From Aphelocoma coerulescens (Eukaryota > Chordata > Aves > Passeriformes > Corvidae): a stretch of DNA of 64,000 bases. The notes under the pieces are model-generated. The model worked only from the letters and a program-made list of their open reading frames with translations, searched no databases and was not told the origin of the DNA. The position numbers and the translations under genes were made by a program. Shown piece after piece: positions 9,534 to 22,500 of the stretch. Within the stretch, counting starts at the first letter, position 1. Each line of letters begins with the position of its first letter. Location of the stretch: NCBI RefSeq assembly GCF_041296385.1, contig NC_091014.1, forward strand, positions 8,841,578-8,905,577. The letters run 5' to 3'.

Positions 9534-10646
9534 GAGGAATTCCCTGCACAGAGCTGTGCTGGGGGGGCTCACACCCGAAGGCAGCCACGTGAGCACGGCA
9601 TCATTCTTGCTTTTTTCACTGGCAATCCTGAAGCTGCTTTCCTGCTCCCATGGATGGAAGATGCTGTGGCACATGGATTCACCGTGCAGACACACATCTC
9701 TGCGTTGCCTTGCCTTTCGCCTTCCAGTCATGACGGTGCTGTTGCAATATTGCCCAAAGTCTGTAAGGCAGAAACTGGCTCCACCTGCACATCCTCACGG
9801 AAGACACTGATGCTGAGAGGTTGCCTGGCATGCCTGGAAGACCAAAACCGAGCCTGTTAGAAAATTAATGTAGTTTTTTCAGTGACCTGTATGTACTTTA
9901 TAATGGTTTTGTAAAGATGTAGTTCATCTCAGTCTGTGGAAGTGAAGATAATAGTTTTAACTCACTTTACCATAGGAGAATAGGTAGTCCAAGTTTTCGT
10001 AATAGGAACTAGTTTCATCATCATCACGTCAAGAGGTCCTTTAGGATTGTTAGTGTGAGATTATTTCCCAGTTACCCTTAGTTTAGGCAATTGAGCTACT
10101 CTGGTATAGCTGCCCTTCAGTAATATCTACATATGTATGTTTGAAGAAATAATAAAAGGAGAGAAGTTTCTCAAATTGCCTGAAAAGTGTCCTTCTTTGT
10201 ATTTAACCCAATGGTTCTTAGAGAATGTCCATCCATTGCAGCTACCTGAAAAAATGACAAAGTGACTCAAGCGGTGATTGTGTCCAGCAGTCACATCTCG
10301 GTATTGCATTTCTGCAACACTCTAGAGCCGGGCTATTAATTTTGTCTCATGAATGCAAGCAGAAGTCATGATGGTTGAAACAGCTAAAATATTAATTAAT
10401 CCTCCCAGTGCTGCTTAAAACCTGCCCCTCCTCATTGAGAGCATGGGAAAGAAAGCTGCTGTGGCCCACGTCAGAGAGGGAAGTCCTCTGAGGGGCCAGG
10501 AACAAGCAGGCAAGAGTGAGGAGAGCAGGCAGGGACCTCCCAGAGGAGGATCGCTGCCAACAGCAGAACTCGCTGTTCCACTGAGAGGGAACTGTGCTCG
10601 CTGAGCTCCCTGCCTTTTGCTTCCTCTGCTGGGCAGGCACTGCTCC
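9534..10646 (+). other. 3' UTR and downstream flank of gene 2
   Basis: It matches the unit 1 flank. The early 3' UTR marker is T, as in units 1 and 4. No gene is seen. Confidence 0.7.
10151..10156 (+). terminator. Candidate polyadenylation signal AATAAA, gene 2
   Basis: Canonical hexamer 618 bases past the stop, in the same context as in unit 1. Confidence 0.5.
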
Positions 10647-11120
10647 TGATGCCATGAAGATTTTTTGCCTTTTCTTTTATACCCCTATTATACCTTTTAC
10701 AACTTCTGTATTCTTAGTGGGTTTTGCCTACATTCTTGGACTTGTTTGTCAAGCTAAGAGACCCAACATTTTAGAAGCTTCGTAGTTAGGGATCGGTGTG
10801 CCCCAGACCCCAAGGTCCTCTCCAGAACACATTCTGTAAACCAAGATAGAACCATCCAGGGGAAGGATCCTTGGGGAGGGGGGCTCACTTGAGCCTCTCA
10901 TTGGGGAATCTTGGATAGATATGCTAATTAGTAAAACCTATAATGTTATACCTAATGTTGGGGACACAAACACACACACACACACTCGGTGGGGCGCATC
11001 TCGATGCATATGACCTGGACGTGTGCACCTAAGGATCCTTAAAATAAATACCAAGGTAAAATCTCTTTTCCCCTTCTAACCGGGTATGATTCTTGATTTT
11101 AAGACCAGGAAAAGGCATCA
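10647..11120 (+). mobile_element. Solo LTR, unit 2 (474 bp)
   Basis: Short form with (CA)7, terminal TGATGCC/GGCATCA and flanking CTCC on both sides. It looks identical to unit 1. Confidence 0.8.
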
Positions 11121-11124
11121 CTCC

Positions 11125-14100
11125 CACCACAGCCCCTTTGGCCCAGCTTGTGGAAGGAGGAGAACACCCTCCTTGCTCCCTTCTCCCCAAACACACCCAC
11201 CCACTTTGTTCCCCTCTCCTCTGCCCCCAGCTGCAGAGACCTGCCCTGTCCCTTGCCCCAGCTCCAGTCTCTCATCAGCCCCTTCCACAAGGACGTGTGC
11301 TCTCAGTGGGTAGGACTTGATCTCTGTGTGCCATTGAGCCTTACGGCCTGACCGCACAGCTTGTGTGGCCTCTGGGGCGATGCTTGGATTCGGGGAGAAG
11401 CACGGCCCCCATGGCTTCTTGTTGCACAATCCACCCAGGGCTAGATTGGCCAGGGCCAAAACTATTGCAGGTGGTCAAACTGTGGGTGTGGCTGTGAGTT
11501 TTGGTGCATGTGCAAGTGTGCTGTGTGTCTGAGGAGCATGCTGGGAGAGGGGAAGGGCAGAACCTACAACCTACAGTTGCTACTGAAACACTGTGGTGTA
11601 GCTCAGGTGCTGGTTTTAACTGGTCAGTAGTATGCAACCCCACTAGGATGGAAATTGAAAACAGTGTTCCATAAGAGCAAGCATGGCCAAATGATCTGGA
11701 TGTCTTTCTGGCACTGAGCTGTTCTTTCAGGCCTTGAAAACAGGGGAGCTCTGATAAAGTAACTGAGCACCTGGTTGGTATTAACTCTCCTTTGCACTGT
11801 CAATTCCCCTTCTTTGGGAATACCTCACCCTGCGGGCTCTGTGTCTCTCCTAAGCCTGTTCGTATTGATGTGAGTGTGCTTTTCATGCCCATGCCATCTG
11901 GCACTGGTATTACACCAGAGTTGTTCCTGCCACTGCGGTTCAAGGTCTCTCCATTTCTGCATGAAAGTCTCGTCTCCTTTGTTACGGACACTGCACTCCT
12001 TAGGAAGCTGAGAAATACATTTGAACATAGTGGGAAAAATGTTGAAGTGGAAGTGTTGCGAAGATGTGTGGCCAGTTTCACAACATCTTTCCTGTGGAAC
12101 TGCTGCAGGCTGAATGGAGCAAGTCCTGCTGTCAGATGTGCATTCGGAGAAAGCAGGTTTGAATGAAATGAGTCACAGCCAGAGAACTGTCAGCGCATAT
12201 CAGTAGTATCAGATACAGGTTTCTGTAGCCAATTGTCCTTTGGATTTACTGAAGAAAACCCCTTCCCGGTTTAAATCCTGGACACTGAAATCCACAGAAA
12301 ACTCACATTTGCTCCAAGCGTGAAGCCAAGTCACTTTCTTCCTGCTTCCTTCATCAGTGGAGCCCAAACTGAGTTAGAATTTAAAACTGTGTTGTTCTCT
12401 GTACAGCTGCTACCAGAGAGGATGAGCAGAAGTATCAGGACAACCTGCTGGTGTCTTCTCTGGCCATAGACATCTGGGCTGTAAGATGTACTGAAATAAT
12501 TTATCTTGCCTCAGCATTGCCGTGTTCATGTCCAGAGAATGGCCTGTTGTCAGAAGCCTTTCTGAAGACGCAGTTAGTTGAAAATTGCAGGTGCGGGTGC
12601 TTGCAACTACTCTAACATTTTGTGCATCCTTCTGAGGGAAGCATAGTCTGAAATGAAGAAGTGGCAGTATTTTGAAGGCAAGTGCAATAGAAGGAGGGTA
12701 ACTTGTTTGGAAGGGTGGGGATAGCACTGCCTATCATTTCACAAAGCATTCTTTGAGAAGGGAAGAGCTGCGTGCCTTAAGGTGCTAATCATGATCAGCA
12801 TGTTCCATTCTGAACACCTGGACATGCTTGCAAAATACAGGACATGCCTCCATCCAGGCTGGAAAGAAGGAGCCCACTGCTGCAGGGTGGAGTGGGTTCC
12901 TTTGTGCAAGTCAGCACAAGTCCCAAAGCCTTGAGGTGGATTGGAAGGTAGAGAGCTTCTAGACACAAGCTATTGCCAGAGTGTTTGGTTGGTGTTGCCT
13001 GTTCCTCAGAGTGTGGACTAATCTCCACTCTTCATTCCCCGTGACTGTTTCCTTCCTAAGGAAGATTCGCGCCTTTCTGATTGCAGGTCGTGTGCTTATG
13101 CAGCTAAAGGTAGCTGGGAGGCTGCTGAGCTGAGGTGAGCTGAGCTGGTAGGCTAAGTGGAGCAGTAAAAGTCATTCACAGTCAGTGAGTGAGTTGACCT
13201 CAGGTCCTTCAAATAATGCAGTCCAAGAAGATTTTGCCAGTATTTCCACTGGAAGCCTACCACAGGTCTCTTGCTTTTTCTGTGTTTGACTGGCTGGTAG
13301 ATTGGGAGGGACAAGAGGGTGTGAAATGCTTGACCAGGGCATGAATGAAATGGCTTTTTTCTTTAGTTGGTCCTAGGCGTCTCAACCTGAAGTTCTAGGG
13401 AGAGAGAGTGGGAGTGGCAGAGTTTGTTTAAAGCTGCCTTTTCTCCAGGGTCAGCAAATGAATAGGCTCTTTACCACTCTGGGTCTGGTAGTGTGGGCTT
13501 TCTGAATAGCTTTAGCTACAGGTGAGTTTATAAAACACCTCCCTCAGAACAGACTGGAGGTTTTCTCTGTCTGCTTGACAGTCAGGTGACTGGAGGTCAG
13601 AAGAAATTTTTCCTCCCGTTCTGCATCTTATTTACTCATGTCCCAAAGGTGAGCACTGTGCTTGGCCATGAAGCTTGTCATCAGAAGACATTTAAAAGGA
13701 GCAGGGTGACATAGGCTGCTGAAACAGAGTAGCCTGTGAAATTCCTGACTCTCTCGTCTTTCTTTGTGGCGCTGCCTGTGAATGACTGATCAGTGGCTGC
13801 TGTGATCCTGTCTTCCTCTGCTTCCCTCCCTGCTGGGTACCACTTGGGACATGGAGCTGTTCAATGGCGACCTCATCTAGATGGCAGAATTTATAAGGAG
13901 CTGGTTGTTGGTTTTATATAGGATGGTTCAGAAAACTGTGTTTTCTGAGTGCACCCAGCTCTTGTGTCACGGCTGGACAAGGGAAGGGCGATCACTCAGA
14001 CATTCTGTGTTTTGTCAGCCCTCAGCTGATAAAGAGTATTTCAGAGATCACCCAAGAGGAATTTGAGTAGCCCAAGGGAGCAAAAAGGGACCTCCTGCTG

Positions 14101-14845
14101 TGCTGTGCTGTGATCAGCATCAGAGAAACTCTTCCCAATAAACAGCACCATCGTAGCCAGTAGCAAGGATCTCCAGTCAGAAAAAAGCAAGGGAGGAGGT
14201 TTGTACTGAGGATGGCGTCTAAATGCAGACACGTCTACATCCCTATACAAAATAGAGTTCCTCTCGGAATGGCAAGAGAGAAGCCAGTTGCTGCAAGTGT
14301 CAGGAGGAGCACATCTTTATGTGGCATTGAGGGAGAGCACATTAGAGTGGAGTGATCTAAGCTTCAGGAGTTCTGTGTTTTGAGGACTTTTCTTTTTCCT
14401 TTTCCAAACTTGTATTTCTTGTTACAGTGGCTTGTCCATTTCTCAGCCAGGCTATTGATCAGCCACATCTAGCGTAAGAAGTAGTTTGGATGGTTTTTTG
14501 TGCTACTGTGCAAACCATCAGTTGGATGTATGTAATCTTTTGTCAAACAATAAACAGATCTTTGAAAGTGTTCCTAAATTCAGGAGAGAAACCCTCCCAA
14601 AAGGGTTTATCTCACAAAAGATGTGTGAGGCAGGACAGTATTGGTGTAAAAGAAGGGTAGGCCTTAACATTGGATGACGTTTAAACTTCCTGTGCATCAT
14701 TCAAGCAGCCTCTAATTCTTGCTTTCTCACTAAACCTGTAACTAAAAATTAGCCTGTATTGTATGACAGGCTGTGGCCAAAGTAATAAATATTATTGTTA
14801 ATAGTAAAGAACATCTGCCTGCAATCATCAGTAAAAGCCTGCACC
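11125..14845. other. Intergenic spacer, unit 2, no gene recognised
   Basis: The CpG marker has become CA at 12515-12516, shared with unit 4. The hairpin is at 14584-14613. No coding sequence is supported. Confidence 0.6.
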
Positions 14846-15439
14846 TATATAGAGAGCGTATCGGGGTCCTGTCACCCATATTTATATTTGAGAAGGGTTT
14901 GTGTGGGAGGGTGCTTGTGCCTGCTTTGTACAGGGAAGCCCTGGGGTTCCCAGGTTCACGACTGATGGGTCTGCACTTTGTGTCTGTTGAGGCTCTGGGT
15001 GCCCAGGGCCATGATGAGTTCCCGGGCTGGGGATGGCGGGTGGGGCTGGCCTGTGATGCGCTCTGGGGCCTGTGACACCACAGGGGCCGTGTCACAATGG
15101 GGGCAGCTAGAAAAGGCCCCGTTGGTTGCCGTTGCCCCCAGTAGAGCCTGGGCAAGCGGTGAGTGCACACAGGTGGTGGGGAGGCCGGGCTGGGGGAGGG
15201 CTGGGGCAGAAGCGCCGGCAGCCGGGGCGTGTGTTCTGTCCCTGCACGCAGGGCCCAGCCCCTGGCGGGAGCGCCTTGCTCCGGCTCGGTGCTCGCTGGG
15301 GCAGCGGTGCAGGCCTTGCCTCCTGCCAGCTGCCGGGGGCCCTCTCCTTCCTGCTGCCACATCCCTGTGGCTCCTGCCCCGCACCGGCTGCCTCCATTCC
15401 GGCCCTACTGAACCCCTTCTGTGTGTCCTCTTGCAGACC
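14846..15439 (+). promoter_or_regulatory. Candidate promoter and spliced 5' leader of gene 3
   Basis: TATATAG is at 14846-14852, the intron is 15159-15436 and the G-run motif is 15178-15206. No difference from the gene 2 leader was seen. Confidence 0.55.
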
Positions 15440-17971
15440 ATGGCTTTATTGTCATTGCTCTTCGTGCTCGTGCAAAGCCTGATCCAGTACCCCCAGCCAG
15501 CTGGGGATGGGCTGGATGAGGCCACGCACCGGCGAATGCAGGAGCGGGAGGAGCTGCTCGACCGCGAGATGGCTCGGCTGCTGCAGGAGCTGGAGCAAGG
15601 GCCCCCGGAGCAGCAGGATGAGGGCTGGGGAGCTCTGCTCTTTGGTGCCCTGCAGCAGTGGCCATTCTGGGCTCTTGCTGGACTCCTGCTCCTCTTGGGC
15701 CTGTGGTTTAGCTGCAGGAGAAAGTGCCGTGAAGCCAACAGCAGCGGCAAGGACCAGAGCTCCTGCAAGACCCTAGGAGAGGAGAGAGGAAAAGAACAGC
15801 AAGAAGACACTATTGATTCAAAGGAAGATGGAGAAAACCATAATATGACCGTGGAGGCAGATGACAGCGGTAATGAAAATGAAGGAGAAGGCAGTCCTGT
15901 GGCTGCAAATGAAGGAGAGGAAGATGATGCCAGTGAAGGAAATGAAGATGTGAAGGTGAAGGAAGACCAAAATGTGAAGAATGAAGATGCCTGTGACTTA
16001 AAGAAAGATGAAGGACGGAGTGGTGGGAATGTGCCAGGAGGCAACACTGCTGAAGGAAAGGAAGAAGAACCTGGCAATGTTGCTCGAGATAAAGAAGGCC
16101 ATGCTGAAGCAAATGAAGGAGAAAACAAGGATGTGCAGGTGGAACAAGACCATGATGCTGAAAAGAAAGAAGGAGGAGATGGAAATGAAGAAAAAACCAT
16201 TGATGCAAATACGAAGGCAGGCAACAATGATGATGTAAAAGAAGGTCAATACGAGGGAGATGGAAAGGGAGAAAATGCGGATCTGAAGGTGGAGGAAAGC
16301 AGTGATGCCGGTGAGCAAAGAAGCAGTGATTGGACAGGACAGGAAGACAGCAGTGATGGTGGGAATGCAGTAGACCATTGCGGTTTTGCTGCAACTGAGG
16401 AAGAAAAGAATGACGTTGGAAACGAAGAAGGCAATGATGGAGACAAAGATGAGAAAGGCAGTGCTGCCGATATGAAGGGAGAAAAGAATGAAGATGGAAA
16501 TGGAGAGGAGCACGGCAACGTTGCTTCAACTGAAGAAGGTGCTGATAAAGCAAGTGAAGGAGACAGCAACAATGTGAAGGTGAAGGAAGACCGGCATTCC
16601 AGTGAACACAGAACCAGTGATCGGAAGGGGAAGGATCAGGAAAACAGGGATGCGAATGTGAAAGGCAAGAAGAATGAAGATGGAAAAGAAGAAGAAGGTG
16701 GAAATGTGGCTGCCAGTGAAAAAGAAGGCCGCGGTGATGGCAAGGACAAAGGCAGCCGTGGTGGAACTGAAGAGGAAGAAGACACCCGGGACGTTGGGAA
16801 TAAGCGAGGGATCCTTTTAGTGGATCGCATACAGTGTCCTGTCGAGGACGTAGAGAGAGGTCGCTCAGTGGCAGCGGAGCTGATGGAGAGCTTCACGCGT
16901 GTCTTTACTGACAGCGTGAGCAATAGTTTCTACCCGGTGCCTCAAGAAGCCATCGGGGTGGGCAGTGCCTTTGAGGGTTGGAGTCCCCGTGAGCAGGATG
17001 TGGTGTACCGCATGCTGGTCCCACTGAATCCCCCGCCGGGACACGCCTTCCACCTGGAGCTGAACAGTGCCGGGCAGATGGCAGCAAGGACCTTCTGCGT
17101 CCGTGTGGAGCTGGTGTGCACGTGCGAGAGGGAGCAGCTGGGCGAGAAGCTGTTGTGCTTCCTGCACCACTCGCAGAAGGAGCTGCGGCGGAAGCAGAAG
17201 CCCAGCCTCCTAAAGACACTCTGCACCGGCTCCTACCTGGACGTGGAGAAAACCTCCCACTGGTTCTACAAGCTGGTGAGATGCTCGTGGCTGCATTTGC
17301 CTCAGTCGTACTCGTGGCACTTGGTGTTTCAGCCCTGCAGCCGGTCCTGCCAATTCCGGCTGAGCAAAGGCAAGGAGAGCCTGATGGTGGAGATGCTGTT
17401 TGGGGTGCGCCACGGGGACTCCGACATCTTTGTGGTCAGCCAGCCCACAGAGGCCCAGAAAGGCGGCTCCAGCAGCTCTGTCAGCAGCCGGCCCGCCAAG
17501 GCCGAGTCCATCGCAAGCACAGCGTGGCCTGAGACGTACGCTGTGGCAGAGGCAAAATTCTTCCAGCACGTGGCCAGGCAGGTGCCGTGTGAGAGCTTGC
17601 ACCTGAAATGCCTGCAGCTCTTCACCTACATCCTGAGGGGCACAGGTTTTTCCAGCTCGACCTGGAAGACTGTGGTCATGCACGTGCTGACCACCGTACC
17701 GCTGTCCAAGTGGCGCAGGAGGGAATTTGAGCGGCGGCTGTGGGACATCATGGCATACCTGCGCCGCTGCCTGCAGTTGAAACGCCTGGAGCACTTTGTC
17801 CTGGGCAACAAGAGGCTTCCTGGGGAGATCAGCTTGCCGCCGGCAATGCGAACGGTCGAGCCGCTCAACCTCTTTGAGCACCTGGCCCGAGATCCGGCCG
17901 CCCACGCGGAGGCGATGCAAGCTTACGGTCAGCTGCGATTCCGCCTCTGGACGCTGCTCTCCAGCCACTGA
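15440..17971 (+). CDS. ITPRIPL1: ITPRIPL1-like membrane protein, gene 3 (843 aa)
   Basis: The frame is intact, with the same domain order as gene 2. It differs from gene 2 at three residues. R395 (CGG at 16622) replaces Q (CAG). S680 (TCT at 17477) replaces F. G795 (GGG at 17822) replaces A and lies in the helical C-terminal part of the Mab-21-like domain. P533 and T838 are as in gene 2. The predicted protein is identical to gene 5. This is the second gene of the 16.88-kb dimer. Confidence 0.9.
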   Translation: MALLSLLFVLVQSLIQYPQPAGDGLDEATHRRMQEREELLDREMARLLQELEQGPPEQQDEGWGALLFGALQQWPFWALAGLLLLLGLWFSCRRKCREANSSGKDQSSCKTLGEERGKEQQEDTIDSKEDGENHNMTVEADDSGNENEGEGSPVAANEGEEDDASEGNEDVKVKEDQNVKNEDACDLKKDEGRSGGNVPGGNTAEGKEEEPGNVARDKEGHAEANEGENKDVQVEQDHDAEKKEGGDGNEEKTIDANTKAGNNDDVKEGQYEGDGKGENADLKVEESSDAGEQRSSDWTGQEDSSDGGNAVDHCGFAATEEEKNDVGNEEGNDGDKDEKGSAADMKGEKNEDGNGEEHGNVASTEEGADKASEGDSNNVKVKEDRHSSEHRTSDRKGKDQENRDANVKGKKNEDGKEEEGGNVAASEKEGRGDGKDKGSRGGTEEEEDTRDVGNKRGILLVDRIQCPVEDVERGRSVAAELMESFTRVFTDSVSNSFYPVPQEAIGVGSAFEGWSPREQDVVYRMLVPLNPPPGHAFHLELNSAGQMAARTFCVRVELVCTCEREQLGEKLLCFLHHSQKELRRKQKPSLLKTLCTGSYLDVEKTSHWFYKLVRCSWLHLPQSYSWHLVFQPCSRSCQFRLSKGKESLMVEMLFGVRHGDSDIFVVSQPTEAQKGGSSSSVSSRPAKAESIASTAWPETYAVAEAKFFQHVARQVPCESLHLKCLQLFTYILRGTGFSSSTWKTVVMHVLTTVPLSKWRRREFERRLWDIMAYLRRCLQLKRLEHFVLGNKRLPGEISLPPAMRTVEPLNLFEHLARDPAAHAEAMQAYGQLRFRLWTLLSSH

Positions 17972-19084
17972 GAGGAATTCCCTGCACAGAGCTGTGCTGG
18001 GGGGGCTCACACCCGAAGGCAGCCACGTGAGCACGGCATCATTCTTGCTTTTTTCACTGGCAATCCTGAAGCTGCTTTCCTGCTCCCATGGATGGAAGAT
18101 GCTGTGGCACATGGATTCACCGTGCAGACACACATCTCTGCGTTGCCTTGCCCTTCGCCTTCCAGTCATGACGGTGCTGTTGCAATATTGCCCAAAGTCT
18201 GTAAGGCAGAAACTGGCTCCACCTGCACATCCTCACGGAAGACACTGATGCTGAGAGGTTGCCTGGCATGCCTGGAAGACCAAAACCGAGCCTGTTAGAA
18301 AATTAATGTAGTTTTTTCAGTGACCTGTATGTACTTTATAATGGTTTTGTAAAGATGTAGTTCATCTCAGTCTGTGGAAGTGAAGATAATAGTTTTAACT
18401 CACTTTACCATAGGAGAATAGGTAGTCCAAGTTTTCGTAATAGGAACTAGTTTCATCATCATCACGTCAAGAGGTCCTTTAGGATTGTTAGTGTGAGATT
18501 ATTTCCCAGTTACCCTTAGTTTAGGCAATTGAGCTACTCTGGTATAGCTGCCCTTCAGTAATATCTACATATGTATGTTTGAAGAAATAATAAAAGGAGA
18601 GAAGTTTCTCAAATTGCCTGAAAAGTGTCCTTCTTTGTATTTAACCCAATGGTTCTTAGAGAATGTCCATCCATTGCAGCTACCTGAAAAAATGACAAAG
18701 TGACTCAAGCGGTGATTGTGTCCAGCAGTCACATCTCGGTATTGCATTTCTGCAACACTCTAGAGCCGGGCTATTAATTTTGTCTCATGAATGCAAGCAG
18801 AAGTCATGATGGTTGAAACAGCTAAAATATTAATTAATCCTCCCAGTGCTGCTTAAAACCTGCCCCTCCTCATTGAGAGCATGGGAAAGAAAGCTGCTGT
18901 GGCCCACGTCAGAGAGGGAAGTCCTCTGAGGGGCCAGGAACAAGCAGGCAAGAGTGAGGAGAGCAGGCAGGGACCTCCCAGAGGAGGATCGCTGCCAACA
19001 GCAGAACTCGCTGTTCCACTGAGAGGGAACTGTGCTCGCTGAGCTCCCTGCCTTTTGCTTCCTCTGCTGGGCAGGCACTGCTCC
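17972..19084 (+). other. 3' UTR and downstream flank of gene 3
   Basis: The early 3' UTR marker is C, as in units 5 to 8. No gene is seen. Confidence 0.7.
18589..18594 (+). terminator. Candidate polyadenylation signal AATAAA, gene 3
   Basis: Canonical hexamer at the same distance from the stop as in the other units. Confidence 0.5.
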
Positions 19085-19562
19085 TGATGCCATGAAGATT
19101 TTTTGCCTTTTCTTTTATACCCCTATTATACCTTTTACAACTTCTGTATTCTTAGTGGGTTTTGCCTACATTCTTGGACTTGTTTGTCAAGCTAAGAGAC
19201 CCAACATTTTAGAAGCTTCGTAGTTAGGGATCGGTGTGCCCCAGACCCCAAGGTCCTCTCCAGAACACATTCTGTAAACCAAGATAGAACCAACCGTCCA
19301 GGGGAAGGATCCTTGGGGAGGGGGGCTCACTTGAGCCTCTCATTGGGGAATCTTGGATAGATATGCTAATTAGTAAAACCTATAATGTTATACCTAATGT
19401 TGGGGACACAAACACACACACACACACTCGGTGGGGCGCATCTCGATGCATATGACCTGGACGTGTGCACCTAAGGATCCTTAAAATAAATACCAAGGTA
19501 AAATCTCTTTTCCCCTTCTAACCGGGTATGATTCTTGATTTTAAGACCAGGAAAAGGCATCA
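19085..19562 (+). mobile_element. Solo LTR, unit 3 (478 bp, long form)
   Basis: It has ACCAACCGTCC where the short form has ACCATCC, a 4-base length difference that explains the 8442 period. The CA tract is (CA)7. Termini and target duplication are intact. Confidence 0.8.
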
Positions 19563-19566
19563 CTCC

Positions 19567-22500
19567 CACCACAGCCCCTTTGGCCCAGCTTGTGGAAGGA
19601 GGAGAACACCCTCCTTGCTCCCTTCTCCCCAAACACACCCACCCACTTTGTTCCCCTCTCCTCTGCCCCCAGCTGCAGAGACCTGCCCTGTCCCTTGCCC
19701 CAGCTCCAGTCTCTCATCAGCCCCTTCCACAAGGACGTGTGCTCTCAGTGGGTAGGACTTGATCTCTGTGTGCCATTGAGCCTTACGGCCTGACCGCACA
19801 GCTTGTGTGGCCTCTGGGGCGATGCTTGGATTCGGGGAGAAGCACGGCCCCCATGGCTTCTTGTTGCACAATCCACCCAGGGCTAGATTGGCCAGGGCCA
19901 AAACTATTGCAGGTGGTCAAACTGTGGGTGTGGCTGTGAGTTTTGGTGCATGTGCAAGTGTGCTGTGTGTCTGAGGAGCATGCTGGGAGAGGGGAAGGGC
20001 AGAACCTACAACCTACAGTTGCTACTGAAACACTGTGGTGTAGCTCAGGTGCTGGTTTTAACTGGTCAGTAGTATGCAACCCCACTAGGATGGAAATTGA
20101 AAACAGTGTTCCATAAGAGCAAGCATGGCCAAATGATCTGGATGTCTTTCTGGCACTGAGCTGTTCTTTCAGGCCTTGAAAACAGGGGAGCTCTGATAAA
20201 GTAACTGAGCACCTGGTTGGTATTAACTCTCCTTTGCACTGTCAATTCCCCTTCTTTGGGAATACCTCACCCTGCGGGCTCTGTGTCTCTCCTAAGCCTG
20301 TTCGTATTGATGTGAGTGTGCTTTTCATGCCCATGCCATCTGGCACTGGTATTACACCAGAGTTGTTCCTGCCACTGCGGTTCAAGGTCTCTCCATTTCT
20401 GCATGAAAGTCTCGTCTCCTTTGTTACGGACACTGCACTCCTTAGGAAGCTGAGAAATACATTTGAACATAGTGGGAAAAATGTTGAAGTGGAAGTGTTG
20501 CGAAGATGTGTGGCCAGTTTCACAACATCTTTCCTGTGGAACTGCTGCAGGCTGAATGGAGCAAGTCCTGCTGTCAGATGTGCATTCGGAGAAAGCAGGT
20601 TTGAATGAAATGAGTCACAGCCAGAGAACTGTCAGCGCATATCAGTAGTATCAGATACAGGTTTCTGTAGCCAATTGTCCTTTGGATTTACTGAAGAAAA
20701 CCCCTTCCCGGTTTAAATCCTGGACACTGAAATCCACAGAAAACTCACATTTGCTCCAAGCGTGAAGCCAAGTCACTTTCTTCCTGCTTCCTTCATCAGT
20801 GGAGCCCAAACTGAGTTAGAATTTAAAACTGTGTTGTTCTCTGTACAGCTGCTACCAGAGAGGATGAGCAGAAGTATCAGGACAACCTGCTGGTGTCTTC
20901 TCTGGCCATAGACATCTGGGCTGTAAGATGTACTGAAATAATTTATCTTGCCTCAGTGTTGCCGTGTTCATGTCCAGAGAATGGCCTGTTGTCAGAAGCC
21001 TTTCTGAAGACGCAGTTAGTTGAAAATTGCAGGTGCGGGTGCTTGCAACTACTCTAACATTTTGTGCATCCTTCTGAGGGAAGCATAGTCTGAAATGAAG
21101 AAGTGGCAGTATTTTGAAGGCAAGTGCAATAGAAGGAGGGTAACTTGTTTGGAAGGGTGGGGATAGCACTGCCTATCATTTCACAAAGCATTCTTTGAGA
21201 AGGGAAGAGCTGCGTGCCTTAAGGTGCTAATCATGATCAGCATGTTCCATTCTGAACACCTGGACATGCTTGCAAAATACAGGACATGCCTCCATCCAGG
21301 CTGGAAAGAAGGAGCCCACTGCTGCAGGGTGGAGTGGGTTCCTTTGTGCAAGTCAGCACAAGTCCCAAAGCCTTGAGGTGGATTGGAAGGTAGAGAGCTT
21401 CTAGACACAAGCTATTGCCAGAGTGTTTGGTTGGTGTTGCCTGTTCCTCAGAGTGTGGACTAATCTCCACTCTTCATTCCCCGTGACTGTTTCCTTCCTA
21501 AGGAAGATTCGCGCCTTTCTGATTGCAGGTCGTGTGCTTATGCAGCTAAAGGTAGCTGGGAGGCTGCTGAGCTGAGGTGAGCTGAGCTGGTAGGCTAAGT
21601 GGAGCAGTAAAAGTCATTCACAGTCAGTGAGTGAGTTGACCTCAGGTCCTTCAAATAATGCAGTCCAAGAAGATTTTGCCAGTATTTCCACTGGAAGCCT
21701 ACCACAGGTCTCTTGCTTTTTCTGTGTTTGACTGGCTGGTAGATTGGGAGGGACAAGAGGGTGTGAAATGCTTGACCAGGGCATGAATGAAATGGCTTTT
21801 TTCTTTAGTTGGTCCTAGGCGTCTCAACCTGAAGTTCTAGGGAGAGAGAGTGGGAGTGGCAGAGTTTGTTTAAAGCTGCCTTTTCTCCAGGGTCAGCAAA
21901 TGAATAGGCTCTTTACCACTCTGGGTCTGGTAGTGTGGGCTTTCTGAATAGCTTTAGCTACAGGTGAGTTTATAAAACACCTCCCTCAGAACAGACTGGA
22001 GGTTTTCTCTGTCTGCTTGACAGTCAGGTGACTGGAGGTCAGAAGAAATTTTTCCTCCCGTTCTGCATCTTATTTACTCATGTCCCAAAGGTGAGCACTG
22101 TGCTTGGCCATGAAGCTTGTCATCAGAAGACATTTAAAAGGAGCAGGGTGACATAGGCTGCTGAAACAGAGTAGCCTGTGAAATTCCTGACTCTCTCGTC
22201 TTTCTTTGTGGCGCTGCCTGTGAATGACTGATCAGTGGCTGCTGTGATCCTGTCTTCCTCTGCTTCCCTCCCTGCTGGGTACCACTTGGGACATGGAGCT
22301 GTTCAATGGCGACCTCATCTAGATGGCAGAATTTATAAGGAGCTGGTTGTTGGTTTTATATAGGATGGTTCAGAAAACTGTGTTTTCTGAGTGCACCCAG
22401 CTCTTGTGTCACGGCTGGACAAGGGAAGGGCGATCACTCAGACATTCTGTGTTTTGTCAGCCCTCAGCTGATAAAGAGTATTTCAGAGATCACCCAAGAG

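Noticed and set aside
8772..9731. 319-codon antisense frame over the Mab-21 domain
   Set aside because: It lies opposite a well-supported conserved domain, has no family resemblance and extends into the 3' UTR. It is a shadow of the GC-rich coding strand.
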